Assembly: GCA_027619225.1 (NCBI GenBank)
Contig: JAQCFW010000009.1
Coordinates: 1-64,000, forward strand
Origin: Bacteroidota bacterium
GTDB lineage: Bacteria > Bacteroidota > Bacteroidia > Flavobacteriales_D > Sanyastnellaceae
Reading direction: 5' to 3'
Length of the DNA stretch: 64,000 nucleotides
This document shows, one piece after another, positions 18,384-26,159 of the stretch. The notes beneath the pieces were generated by a model. That model was not told the origin of the DNA. It worked only from the letters and a program-made list of their open reading frames with translations, and ran no database searches. The first letter of the stretch is position 1. Each line of letters opens with the position of its first letter. A program made the translations under genes and the position numbers.

Positions 18384-19199
18384 CTAGTTTTCTTCAGATT
18401 CCAATGTTTCCACCGCTTTCACGCATGATTCATAGATACGTTGTGCATCATATAGGTATGAACTGTCGGCAAATCGGGTTGCAAAGATATGAAAAGCTTG
18501 CGTAGCATCGTTAAAACGTTCAAGTTTCCTTCGTTTTGTGCTTTGCAAAGCGTATTGATAGTGGCTGTCGAGAATGAGAAAGTGAAGATTCTCGCGAAAT
18601 GGAGAGTCGGGGAAATCTTTTAAAGCGTTCTCCATTGCGATGGTTGCGCTTTTAAATTGTCCTGTTTTATGATAAATAGCGGCCGACTCAAATGACTTTC
18701 GTTCGAGCTTGGACCTAAGATTGTCTAACATTGTTTGGCTAGAATCTCTGTAGGCTGATGAGGGATGTCTATCCATGAACAGTTGAAATTCTTGGATGGC
18801 TAACTTTGTGTCTGTTTGGTCTAAGGACCAATTGGGGGAGAGGAAGTAGCTGCAATTGGCCGCTTTAAACTCAGCCTCTTCAACTAGTTCACTGTTGGGG
18901 AAAGTTTTTGCATAAGCGCTGAAATAGTATCGGGCGAGATAGAAGTCATTCACGCAATAGTGTGCCGTAGCATACTTGTACTGAACGTCTTGTGCTCTTT
19001 GAGTGCCTCTTGTCAGTCCCACTAATTCTTCTAAAATCGGGAGTGCTCTGAAGCAAGATCCTGAGTCGAGTGCCGCCTGAGCGAACTCCCATTTAAGCTC
19101 TGCATCCGTACTCTTTAAAACCTTATTGTATTCAGTACAGCTATTAAATGCTGCCAGAATTGTCAGAGCAAAAATGAAAAGAAATGAATTTTTATTCAT
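18384..19199 (-). CDS. bamD: Outer membrane assembly lipoprotein BamD (YfiO)
   Basis: A 271-residue lipoprotein of the BAM beta-barrel assembly machine. The signal SFLFIFALTILAAFNSC ends at the lipidated Cys (~21). TPR helices follow (FAQAALDSGSCFRALPILEELVGL, AHYCVNDFYLARYYFSAYAKTFPNSELVEEAEFKAA, FQLFMDRHPSSAYRDSS, AMENALKDFPDSPF). ATG 19199 is chosen over an alternative start at 19226 because it begins the signal peptide and lies 5 nt behind a TAACTTCG box. It leads the five-gene operon bamD-rpoZ-coaBC-DUF4835-recN. Confidence 0.92.
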   Translation of the reverse strand: MNKNSFLFIFALTILAAFNSCTEYNKVLKSTDAELKWEFAQAALDSGSCFRALPILEELVGLTRGTQRAQDVQYKYATAHYCVNDFYLARYYFSAYAKTFPNSELVEEAEFKAANCSYFLSPNWSLDQTDTKLAIQEFQLFMDRHPSSAYRDSSQTMLDNLRSKLERKSFESAAIYHKTGQFKSATIAMENALKDFPDSPFRENLHFLILDSHYQYALQSTKRRKLERFNDATQAFHIFATRFADSSYLYDAQRIYESCVKAVETLESEEN

Positions 19200-19204
19200 G
19201 ACGG

Positions 19205-19212
19205 CGAAGTTA
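19205..19212 (-). promoter_or_regulatory. -7-type box TAACTTCG, 5 nt before bamD
   Basis: On the minus strand TAACTTCG-CCGTC-ATG. It is the presumed promoter element of the bamD-recN operon and favours ATG 19199 as the start. Confidence 0.4.
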
Positions 19213-19327
19213 CTAATACAGTTCACAATTTGCGAATGAAATTTGTGAAAAAAAATGTGTTAAAAGCTGCAGTCTATTCAGTAAATTTGCAGCTTCAACT
19301 AAAGCGTTAAGCTTAAAACTATTTCGT

Positions 19328-20572
19328 TTGGACATATTTGAACGCATTCGCAAAGACCGAGGACCACTCGGACAACATGCTCGTGAGAGTCACGGTTATT
19401 TTACATTTCCGAAGTTAGAGGGTGAGATTTCGAATCACATGACTTTTAGAGGAAAGAATGTGCTCGTTTGGTCTATAAATAACTATCTCGGTTTATCTAA
19501 CCATCCGGAAGTCCGCAAAGTTGATGCTGATGCTGCAGCGAAGTGGGGCATGGGTTACCCGATGGGTGCGCGTATGATGTCAGGCCAAACGTCAGAGCAC
19601 GAAGCTCTTGAGCAAGAACTCTCTGACTTTATGTTGAAGGAAGATTCATTTCTACTCAACTTTGGATATCAAGGTTGCCAGTCGGCAATCGAGGCGCTTG
19701 TAACTCGCCACGACGTAATTGTTTACGATTCTGAGTCACATGCTTGTATGGTAGATGGCGTGCGCCTCCACCTGGGAAAGCGCTTCGTTTTCCAACACAA
19801 CGATATGGAGAGCTTTAAAAAGCAACTTGATCGTGCACGTAAACTCACTGACATTTCTGGCGGCGGAATTCTCGTAGTTACTGAAGGTGTGTTCGGTATG
19901 GCTGGAGATCAAGGTAAATTAGCTGAGATCTGTGAATACAAAGATGAATACGGATTTCGCCTATTTGTAGATGACGCCCATGGATTCGGTACTGTGGGCA
20001 AGAATGGTCGTGGAGCTGGTGACGAGCAGGGATGTCATGATCAAATAGATGTTTATTTCGGAACTTTTGCGAAGGCGATGGCTACGATTGGCGCTTTTGT
20101 TTCGGGTGATGAAGATGTAATCGATTTTCTACGCTACAATATGCGTTCACAGACTTTCGCTAAAGCTTTACCTATGCCTATCGTAGTGGGAGCTCGTAAG
20201 CGTCTTCAGATGCTTCGAGAATCGTCAGTACATAAAGACAAGCTTTGGGCAATCGCTTCTTCACTTCAGTCGGGTCTTCGTGCTGAAGGTTTCAACTTGG
20301 GAGTAACGAACTCTTGCGTGACGCCTGTATTCCTTCATGGAGGATTAGGCGAGGCGACAAACCTCACCGTTGATCTTCGAGAAAATCACGGAATCTTTTG
20401 TTCTATCGTTGTATACCCTGTTGTCCCTAGAGACACAATTATGCTACGTCTCATCCCAACAGCTGTTCACACTCAAGAGGATGTTGATTTCACGATCAAA
20501 ACTTTCTCTAATGTGAAGGCTCGTTTAGAAGCCGGAGAATACAAGAGCGAGAAAATTGCTTCTTGGAGTTAA
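19328..20572 (+). CDS. Alpha-oxoamine synthase (serine palmitoyltransferase / KBL-like), PLP-dependent
   Basis: A 414-residue PLP enzyme of the serine palmitoyltransferase/8-amino-7-oxononanoate synthase family, which condenses an amino acid with an acyl-CoA. Motifs visible: NNYLGLSNHPEV, GYPMGARMMSGQTSEHEALEQEL, the cofactor-stacking His in SESHACMVDG (H138), VDDAHGFGTVGKNGRG (D215/216) and the Schiff-base Lys in FGTFAKAMATIGAF (K249). In Bacteroidota such proteins make the sphingoid base of sphingolipids, which fits, though other oxoamine reactions cannot be excluded. The start is TTG: no in-frame ATG lies upstream, and MDIFERIRKDRGPLGQ matches the N-terminus I expect for the family. It is 16 bp ahead of truA. 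Confidence 0.85.
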   Translation: MDIFERIRKDRGPLGQHARESHGYFTFPKLEGEISNHMTFRGKNVLVWSINNYLGLSNHPEVRKVDADAAAKWGMGYPMGARMMSGQTSEHEALEQELSDFMLKEDSFLLNFGYQGCQSAIEALVTRHDVIVYDSESHACMVDGVRLHLGKRFVFQHNDMESFKKQLDRARKLTDISGGGILVVTEGVFGMAGDQGKLAEICEYKDEYGFRLFVDDAHGFGTVGKNGRGAGDEQGCHDQIDVYFGTFAKAMATIGAFVSGDEDVIDFLRYNMRSQTFAKALPMPIVVGARKRLQMLRESSVHKDKLWAIASSLQSGLRAEGFNLGVTNSCVTPVFLHGGLGEATNLTVDLRENHGIFCSIVVYPVVPRDTIMLRLIPTAVHTQEDVDFTIKTFSNVKARLEAGEYKSEKIASWS

Positions 20573-20588
20573 TGCATAGCTAGGTCAG

Positions 20589-21368
20589 GTGCGCGTTTTC
20601 ATCGAACTTTCTTATGACGGAACGCGCTATCATGGTTGGCAACGCCAACCTGTTTCGTTTACTGTACAACAAGCTATAGAAGAAGCTTTAGAGCGTTTAT
20701 GCGGCACGAAAACGGCAATAGTGGGTTGTGGGCGTACAGACGCTGAAGTCCACGCCTCGTATTATGTGGCTCATTGCGACATCCCCTCGTTGTCTGAAGC
20801 TCAGCGTTTCGATTCATTAGATCAGCTTGCTTTTAAGCTCAACGGAATGTTAGATGATGATGTTGCAATAAGATCCATCACTGAGGTGTCAGATAAAGCT
20901 CATGCGAGATTCGATGCTTCCAACAGATCATACACTTATCTTATACATACAATTAAGAACCCGTTTCTTTCGGGTAGATCAGCAAGGGTTTTTGGAGGTT
21001 TAGAAGTTGCAGCGATGCGAAAGGCGGCTCTTCATTTAATCTTTCAGGGAGATTTTGCAGCATTTTGTAAAACTGGAACTGATGTTAAAACGACTATTTG
21101 TGATGTCCGAAAATTAGAAATTTTCGAAGACGCATTAAATGGTCAAATTCGCATAGAAATATCAGCTGATCGATATCTCCGCAATATGGTTCGTGCCATT
21201 GTGGGCACCTTGCTTGATGTTGGGAGAGGTAAGTTGTGCGAATCAGATTTTCAAGATGTTATTGCCTCTTGTGACCGCTCCCGTGCTGGGCGTTCCGCTC
21301 CTGGTTGCGGCCTGTACCTTTCGCGTGTAGAATATCCTTCAAACGTTTTCGTTTCCTCGTATCTTTAA
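20589..21368 (+). CDS. truA: tRNA pseudouridine(38-40) synthase TruA
   Basis: A 259-residue enzyme that isomerises U38-U40 in tRNA anticodon arms. The catalytic Asp is in GCGRTDAEVHAS (D51); the family consensus is GRTDxGVHA, so Glu replaces the usual Gly. IELSYDGTRYHGWQRQP opens the fold, and RYLRNMVRAIVGTLLDVGRGK closes it near the C-terminus. The start is GTG at 20589, the only start matching the family N-terminus. It sits 16 bp after the oxoamine synthase and 7 bp before the ABC exporter. Confidence 0.95.
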   Translation: MRVFIELSYDGTRYHGWQRQPVSFTVQQAIEEALERLCGTKTAIVGCGRTDAEVHASYYVAHCDIPSLSEAQRFDSLDQLAFKLNGMLDDDVAIRSITEVSDKAHARFDASNRSYTYLIHTIKNPFLSGRSARVFGGLEVAAMRKAALHLIFQGDFAAFCKTGTDVKTTICDVRKLEIFEDALNGQIRIEISADRYLRNMVRAIVGTLLDVGRGKLCESDFQDVIASCDRSRAGRSAPGCGLYLSRVEYPSNVFVSSYL

Positions 21369-21375
21369 GGACGCG

Positions 21376-23115
21376 ATGATCAAAAACAAAACCCTTAAAT
21401 TGATACTGAGTGAGGTGAAGCCGTACAGGACTCGCTTCACCATCACTGGCGTATTGATTTTATTTCTATCGAGTATCGTTTGGGTTAGACCAGCATTGAT
21501 ACAACATGCGGTTGATGTTGAAATGGCAAATGGAGATTATCAAGGTATGCTCAACATTTTCTTGGCCATTGTTGGGATTTTATTCCTGGAAGCCTTTCTA
21601 AAATATCGAGTTACTTACTTGGCAAATTGGGTTGCCCTGAGTGTTTCTCTAAATCTTAGGACCAAACTTTTTAGGCATCTCATGGCTTTCCGCCTCAGGT
21701 TTTTCGACAAAACCCCTGTGGGTAAGCTTGTTACTAGATTGGTGAGCGATGTTGATGGCATCGCAAATGTGTTTTCGAACGGACTTCTAAACGCAATTGG
21801 AGATATACTCACTTTGATCGCTGTACTAGTCGCTATGGTAATCATTGATTTGAAACTAACTTTTTTCGTGATTCTACCGATTCCGATTCTGTTAGTGGCT
21901 ACACGCATCTTTCAAAAACATATCAAGAAATCGTTTGCTGATGTTAGAAATCAGGTTTCTAATATGAATGAATTTGTGCAGGAGCATGTTACAGGAATGC
22001 ATATCGTGCAGGCATATAGCAGGGAGAAGGAGGAGGAAGATAAGTTTGCTGATTTAAATAAGAAGCATCAGGATGCAAATGTGAGTTCAATAAAAGCGTT
22101 CAGCATTTTCTTTCCAGTAGTGGAAATGCTTAGTGCGACTAGTGTAGCTCTGTTGTTGTGGTTAGGGATAGGAGGTGTTGTTGAAGGAGATATAACCTTA
22201 GGAGTGGTTCTTCAATTCGTGCTTTATGTTTTCATGCTATATCAACCTATAAGGCAGCTTGCTGATAGATTTAACGTGTTGCAAATGGGTGTTATAAATG
22301 CTGAAAGAGTATTTAAGCTGTTGCTCCAAAATGAATCTGTAACTGATGAAGGAGAAAATGGAAATGTAACGTTTGAGGGGAGGATAGAATTTGAGGATGT
22401 TTGGTTTTCGTACGACGATAAGAACAGTGCAGAGAACTGGGTTTTAAAGGGGGTTTCGTTTACAATTGAGCCTGGAGAAACGGTGGCTTTTGTAGGTGCT
22501 ACGGGGGCGGGAAAGAGTTCAATTATCGGATTATTGTCAAGGTTTTATGAGTTTCAGAAAGGGATAATTCGAATAGATGGAGTTGATCTTCGTGAAATAC
22601 CGCTTGCTAAGCTCAGAGAAAATGTGGGAGTCGTTCAACAGGAAGTGTTTCTGATGTCAGACAGCTTAAGGGCAAATGTTTCATTGCATGATGGAACTAT
22701 AACGGATGATGAAATTATGGAGGCGGCTGAAACAGTTGGAGCAGCTGAATTTATAAGTCAATATAAAGATGGTTTAGACCTTCAGGTTCGTGAGAGGGGG
22801 GCGATGTTGTCGGTGGGGCAGCGCCAACTAATTGCTTTTATGCGAGCTTACGTAGCGAAACCCAGCATCCTTATTTTAGATGAGGCGACATCCTCTATAG
22901 ATTCTGAATCGGAAAGGCTTATTCAAAAAGCAACAGCTTCTATTACAAAAGGAAGGACTTCACTGATTGTTGCACACAGGCTAAGCACAATACGCTACTC
23001 AGATAAAATTTGTGTTGTAAAGGATGGAATCATTGTAGAAAGTGGGACTCATGAAGATCTTTTAGAGAAAAATGGAGTTTACCACTCTTCTTTTTTTCTA
23101 TACCCAGTCGATTGA
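21376..23115 (+). CDS. ABC exporter, fused permease/ATPase (MsbA-like)
   Basis: A 579-residue half-transporter with six transmembrane helices in residues ~15-300 (e.g. FTITGVLILFLSSIVWV, LTLIAVLVAMVIIDL) and a C-terminal nucleotide-binding domain. The NBD has Walker A GATGAGKSS, Q-loop VGVVQQEVFLMSDSLRANV, signature LSVGQRQL, Walker B ILILDEATSSID and H-loop VAHRLST. The family exports lipids or drugs as a homodimer or heterodimer; the substrate cannot be read here. It is the third gene of a unit with the oxoamine synthase and truA, and lipid export would be consistent with the first gene. Its 3' end overlaps the convergent thioesterase by 37 bp. Confidence 0.92.
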   Translation: MIKNKTLKLILSEVKPYRTRFTITGVLILFLSSIVWVRPALIQHAVDVEMANGDYQGMLNIFLAIVGILFLEAFLKYRVTYLANWVALSVSLNLRTKLFRHLMAFRLRFFDKTPVGKLVTRLVSDVDGIANVFSNGLLNAIGDILTLIAVLVAMVIIDLKLTFFVILPIPILLVATRIFQKHIKKSFADVRNQVSNMNEFVQEHVTGMHIVQAYSREKEEEDKFADLNKKHQDANVSSIKAFSIFFPVVEMLSATSVALLLWLGIGGVVEGDITLGVVLQFVLYVFMLYQPIRQLADRFNVLQMGVINAERVFKLLLQNESVTDEGENGNVTFEGRIEFEDVWFSYDDKNSAENWVLKGVSFTIEPGETVAFVGATGAGKSSIIGLLSRFYEFQKGIIRIDGVDLREIPLAKLRENVGVVQQEVFLMSDSLRANVSLHDGTITDDEIMEAAETVGAAEFISQYKDGLDLQVRERGAMLSVGQRQLIAFMRAYVAKPSILILDEATSSIDSESERLIQKATASITKGRTSLIVAHRLSTIRYSDKICVVKDGIIVESGTHEDLLEKNGVYHSSFFLYPVD

Positions 23116-23498
23116 ACATCGGCAACTCTAATCCCATCTTGGTTGAGTATGATGGCATCGACGTTCGCAACGCGATGTTTCAGCTTTGTTACAGTAGCTT
23201 CGGCAGTAATTACATCTCCCACTCGGACAACTGATAAATGACGGATAGATGTGTTGAGGCTAAGCGCATGACGGCCATGGGCATTTGAAGCAAAGGCGAT
23301 GGCGCTGTCAGCGAGTGCGAATGTAATCGAGCCGTGAATAATCCCAAACCCGTTCGCCATCTCTTCACGAGTCGTCATTTGAAGTTTGCAAAACCCTGGG
23401 CGAGACTCAAGAACTTCTGCTTTAAGCCACTTTGTCATCCTGTCACCTACAAGGAGTTTTTGCACAATGGGATGTATGTTTCCGTAATCTTCGCTCAT
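23079..23498 (-). CDS. paaI: Hotdog-fold acyl-CoA thioesterase (PaaI-type)
   Basis: A 139-residue hotdog-fold thioesterase. The conserved block NGFGIIHGSITFALADSAIAFASN contains the HGG-like loop (here HGS) and catalytic Asp of the PaaI clade, and SLNTSIRHLSVVRVGDVITAEATV follows. PaaI hydrolyses dead-end hydroxylated phenylacetyl-CoA thioesters and so frees CoA when the paa pathway stalls. It is the last gene of paaABCD-paaI, 29 bp after paaD, and overlaps the convergent ABC exporter by 37 bp. Confidence 0.88.
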   Translation of the reverse strand: MSEDYGNIHPIVQKLLVGDRMTKWLKAEVLESRPGFCKLQMTTREEMANGFGIIHGSITFALADSAIAFASNAHGRHALSLNTSIRHLSVVRVGDVITAEATVTKLKHRVANVDAIILNQDGIRVADVQSTGYRKKEEW

Positions 23499-23527
23499 GA
23501 GTTAAAGACTTGTTTAACAGGTCAGTT

Positions 23528-24052
23528 TTAAATGCATTTAAAGTGTTCGAATGGTTCTAAGCATGTATTGCAACTAAAAGAAGCTTTACAGGCTGTGGAG
23601 CCGAAGGGAGACACGAGATTTGTATCTCTGCTTTTGCAAATAGGGCAGGGGATGATGCGGTCATCTCCCGTTAGGAAAGCTCTGTCGTGGCTTAAGCCCT
23701 CTGGAGGTGCAATGCCATTCTGAGTCATTTTTTCGCGTGCTTTGTCTGAGATCCAATCTGTCGTCCAGGCAGGGCTCATTGCAATTCGTACTTCAGACCT
23801 TGGGTCCATCACTCGCGCCGCTGCGAGTACATCTTTTGAGATGACCTCAGTTGCTGGGCAGCCTGAATATGTGGGAGTGATGATGCAAATAGTGTGACCG
23901 TTCTCGAAGATAACATCACGTAGTATTCCCATATCGCTAACACTAAGGAAGGGGAGTTCTGGGTCCATAACGTCCTCAAGCTGGCGTTTTACAGCCTTGA
24001 CTAATGCAAGCTCCTCAAGAGATTCTCTGATATCAGCATCTTCTTCCTTCAT
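23528..24052 (-). CDS. paaD: Phenylacetate-CoA oxygenase subunit PaaD (Fe-S assembly, MIP18-like)
   Basis: A 174-residue protein. The N-terminal MIP18/DUF59 domain has LEDVMDPELPFLSVSDMGILRDV and TPTYSGCPATEVI. The C-terminal zinc-finger-like part has CPICKSRDT and CNTCLEPFEHFKC. PaaD is thought to help mature the metal or Fe-S centres of the phenylacetyl-CoA epoxidase rather than take part in catalysis. Its start overlaps the paaC stop by 1 bp at 24052. Confidence 0.93.
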   Translation of the reverse strand: MKEEDADIRESLEELALVKAVKRQLEDVMDPELPFLSVSDMGILRDVIFENGHTICIITPTYSGCPATEVISKDVLAAARVMDPRSEVRIAMSPAWTTDWISDKAREKMTQNGIAPPEGLSHDRAFLTGDDRIIPCPICKSRDTNLVSPFGSTACKASFSCNTCLEPFEHFKCI

Positions 24053-24813
24053 TACCAGGTTGCGTCAGGGTAGGTGCGGGGAAGGCTTTGCATCTCGGCG
24101 AGTAAAAACCCGAATGATTCAGTATGTATACCACTGCGCCCTCCTTTTTGCATCCATCCATCTTCTGGACGATGAAGGGTCGCTTTTTTTAAGACAGAGT
24201 CAATTGCTAAGTCCCACTTGGTTTTGATAGTATCGAGGTAGGGTAGGAGGCCGGAGTCGGCTGCGGCGATGTCGATTTCATCAGCGGTGAACATCTCTCC
24301 CGTAAACTTCCACAATTCATTAAGAGATTTCTGAACACGAGAATGGCTTTCGGTTGTGCCGTCTCCGAGGCGTATGACCCACTTGCTACTGTGATCTGCA
24401 TGGTATCGAATTTCCTTTATCGCTTTTGCGGCAACAGCTGCAGTATCTAAGTCGAAGGTTTGAGAAGCGATATGTTCTGCTCTAAATAAAGCGTAGTAGT
24501 CGAAAAGAAACTGACGAACGATCGTATCGCCGAAGTCGCCATTGGGTTGCTCTACGAGTAGTAAGTTTTGGAAATCTCTTTCTATTCTGTGGAACGCAAG
24601 TTGATCGTCAGTTTGTGTGTCGCCTTCATTGAGAGATCCGGCGAGGGAGAGGTATGACTGGGTTTGGCCTATGAGATCTAGAGCGATGTTTGTGAGCGCA
24701 ATATCCTCTTCTAGGGCAGGAGCGTGGCCACACCATTCACCAAGGCGTTGGCCTAAGATGAGAGCGTCGTCACCTAGGCGTAAAAGAGTCTGTTTGTGCT
24801 GAGATTTATTCAC
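24052..24813 (-). CDS. paaC: Phenylacetyl-CoA 1,2-epoxidase structural subunit PaaC
   Basis: A 253-residue ferritin-like subunit. It pairs with PaaA as the structural, non-catalytic partner in the epoxidase core. Characteristic segments: LRLGDDALILGQRLGEWCGHAPALEEDIALTNIALDLIGQ, LLVEQPNGDFGDTIVRQFLFD and KEIRYHADHSSKWVIRLGDGT. Spacing to paaB is 21 bp; paaD begins at its stop codon. Confidence 0.94.
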   Translation of the reverse strand: MNKSQHKQTLLRLGDDALILGQRLGEWCGHAPALEEDIALTNIALDLIGQTQSYLSLAGSLNEGDTQTDDQLAFHRIERDFQNLLLVEQPNGDFGDTIVRQFLFDYYALFRAEHIASQTFDLDTAAVAAKAIKEIRYHADHSSKWVIRLGDGTTESHSRVQKSLNELWKFTGEMFTADEIDIAAADSGLLPYLDTIKTKWDLAIDSVLKKATLHRPEDGWMQKGGRSGIHTESFGFLLAEMQSLPRTYPDATW

Positions 24814-24834
24814 GTTCTTAGAGATACAGTTTGA

Positions 24835-25128
24835 TTACATGTGGTTCACCTCGTCAGGGAGGACGAAGAAAGTGGGGTGACGGTACACTTTGTCGTTAGC
24901 CGGATCGAAAAGCGCTTCAGAATCTTCAGGAGAACTTGCTGAAATACTCTCTGATGGTACAACCCAAATACTAACACCTTCCTGTCTACGAGTGTAGACA
25001 TCGCGGGCGTTTCCGATAGCCATTTCTGCGTCAGATGCGTGAAGGCTTCCAACGTGTTTGTGTCCGAGGCCTTGTTTGCTCCGTATGAAAATCTCCCACA
25101 AAGGCCAATTGTTTTTAGTGTCGCTCAT
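24835..25128 (-). CDS. paaB: Phenylacetyl-CoA 1,2-epoxidase subunit PaaB
   Basis: A 97-residue subunit of the usual length. Conserved: WEIFIRSKQGLGHKHVGSLHASDAEMAIGNARDVYTRR and IWVVPSESI. PaaB bridges PaaAC heterotetramers in the multicomponent epoxidase. It lies 20 bp after paaA and 21 bp before paaC. Confidence 0.95.
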   Translation of the reverse strand: MSDTKNNWPLWEIFIRSKQGLGHKHVGSLHASDAEMAIGNARDVYTRRQEGVSIWVVPSESISASSPEDSEALFDPANDKVYRHPTFFVLPDEVNHM

Positions 25129-25148
25129 CTTATTCTGCTTTTAGGCTT

Positions 25149-26075
25149 TTATTTTCTGTTTTTTTTTTTCTCGGCGTATGCTACGGCCGCTTCTCTTACC
25201 CAAGCTCCATCATCGTGGGCTTTGTTTCGCACCTCAAGTCTTTCCTTATTACAAGGCCCGTTTCCTGCTAACACATTGTAAAACTCGTCCCAATCTATCT
25301 CGCCGAAATCATGATGTCCTGTATCCTCATTCCACTTCAACTCTTTGTCGGGCATCTTCAGTCCGATGCACTCTGCCTGCGGAACGGTCATGTCAACCAT
25401 TCTTTGGCGTAACTCATCATTCGTAAAGCGCTTAATCTTCCACGTCATATTCTGCGAACTGTGTTCACTGTCCTTGTCACTTGGGCCAAACATCATCAGA
25501 GATGGCCACCACCAACGGTTTAGAGCATCCTGAGCCATCTCCCTTTGGGCTTCATTGCCTTTCATAAGCTCCACCATGATTGAATATCCCTGTCTTTGGT
25601 GAAAACTCTCCTCTCTACAAACCCTCATCATAGCCCTAGAGTAAGGACCGTAGCTACACCTACAAAGAGGTACCTGATTCATAATTGCCGCACCATCTAC
25701 AAGCCAACCAATCGCTCCAATATCTGCCCATGTTAACACGGGGTAATTAAAGATGCTGCTGTACTTTGCCTTGCCACTCAATAAATCGTCGACAAGATCA
25801 GATCTCTCTACTCCAAGAGTCTCCGCTGCTGAATACAGATACAACCCATGCCCGGCTTCATCCTGAACTTTAGCTAGTAAAATTGCCTTTCTCTGTAAAC
25901 TAGGTGCTCTTGTAATCCAATTCCCCTCAGGTAACATTCCCACCACCTCAGAATGAGCATGCTGCGAAATTTGTCGAATCAAAGTCTTTCGATAACCATC
26001 TGGCATCCAATCTTTTGGCTCAATCTTTTTTTCTGCTGCTACGTAGGCGTCAAATTGTTCTAAAGTTTGAATCAT
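25149..26075 (-). CDS. paaA: Phenylacetyl-CoA 1,2-epoxidase catalytic subunit PaaA
   Basis: A 308-residue di-iron monooxygenase subunit that epoxidises the aromatic ring of phenylacetyl-CoA using O2. Motifs: [40 protein letters not shown], the carboxylate/His ligands in [19 protein letters not shown], and the second EXXH in [11 protein letters not shown]. The start at 26075 matches the family N-terminus. It is the first gene of paaABCD-paaI. A TATCTTTG box lies 4 nt before the ATG. The divergent paaE encodes the matching reductase. Confidence 0.97.
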   Translation of the reverse strand: MIQTLEQFDAYVAAEKKIEPKDWMPDGYRKTLIRQISQHAHSEVVGMLPEGNWITRAPSLQRKAILLAKVQDEAGHGLYLYSAAETLGVERSDLVDDLLSGKAKYSSIFNYPVLTWADIGAIGWLVDGAAIMNQVPLCRCSYGPYSRAMMRVCREESFHQRQGYSIMVELMKGNEAQREMAQDALNRWWWPSLMMFGPSDKDSEHSSQNMTWKIKRFTNDELRQRMVDMTVPQAECIGLKMPDKELKWNEDTGHHDFGEIDWDEFYNVLAGNGPCNKERLEVRNKAHDDGAWVREAAVAYAEKKKNRK

Positions 26076-26079
26076 CTAT

Positions 26080-26087
26080 CAAAGATA
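26080..26087 (-). promoter_or_regulatory. -7 box TATCTTTG, 4 nt before paaA
   Basis: A perfect TAnnTTTG match on the minus strand followed by ATAG and ATG, implying that transcription starts at or next to the start codon. No TTG element at 19-21 nt upstream is evident. Confidence 0.5.
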
Positions 26088-26106
26088 CTGCTAACATTTT
26101 TTTTCT

Positions 26107-26122
26107 TTTGATTTAGATCAAA
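26107..26122. promoter_or_regulatory. FNR/CRP-type palindrome between paaA and paaE
   Basis: TTTGATTTAGATCAAA is a perfect inverted repeat (TTTGAT-N4-ATCAAA) containing the TTGAT-N4-ATCAA consensus of FNR/ANR-type regulators. It is centred about 40 bp upstream of paaA and 45 bp upstream of paaE, in the only space the two divergent units share. An oxygen- or redox-responsive CRP/FNR-family protein is the inferred binder. Confidence 0.55.
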
Positions 26123-26147
26123 TCATTATAAATTACTTTTCCCTCTC

Positions 26148-26155
26148 TACCTTCG
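26148..26155 (+). promoter_or_regulatory. -7-type box TACCTTCG, 4 nt before paaE
   Basis: TACCTTCG-CGCC-ATG mirrors the arrangement before paaA and differs from TAnnTTTG by one base. Confidence 0.42.
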
Positions 26156-26159
26156 CGCC

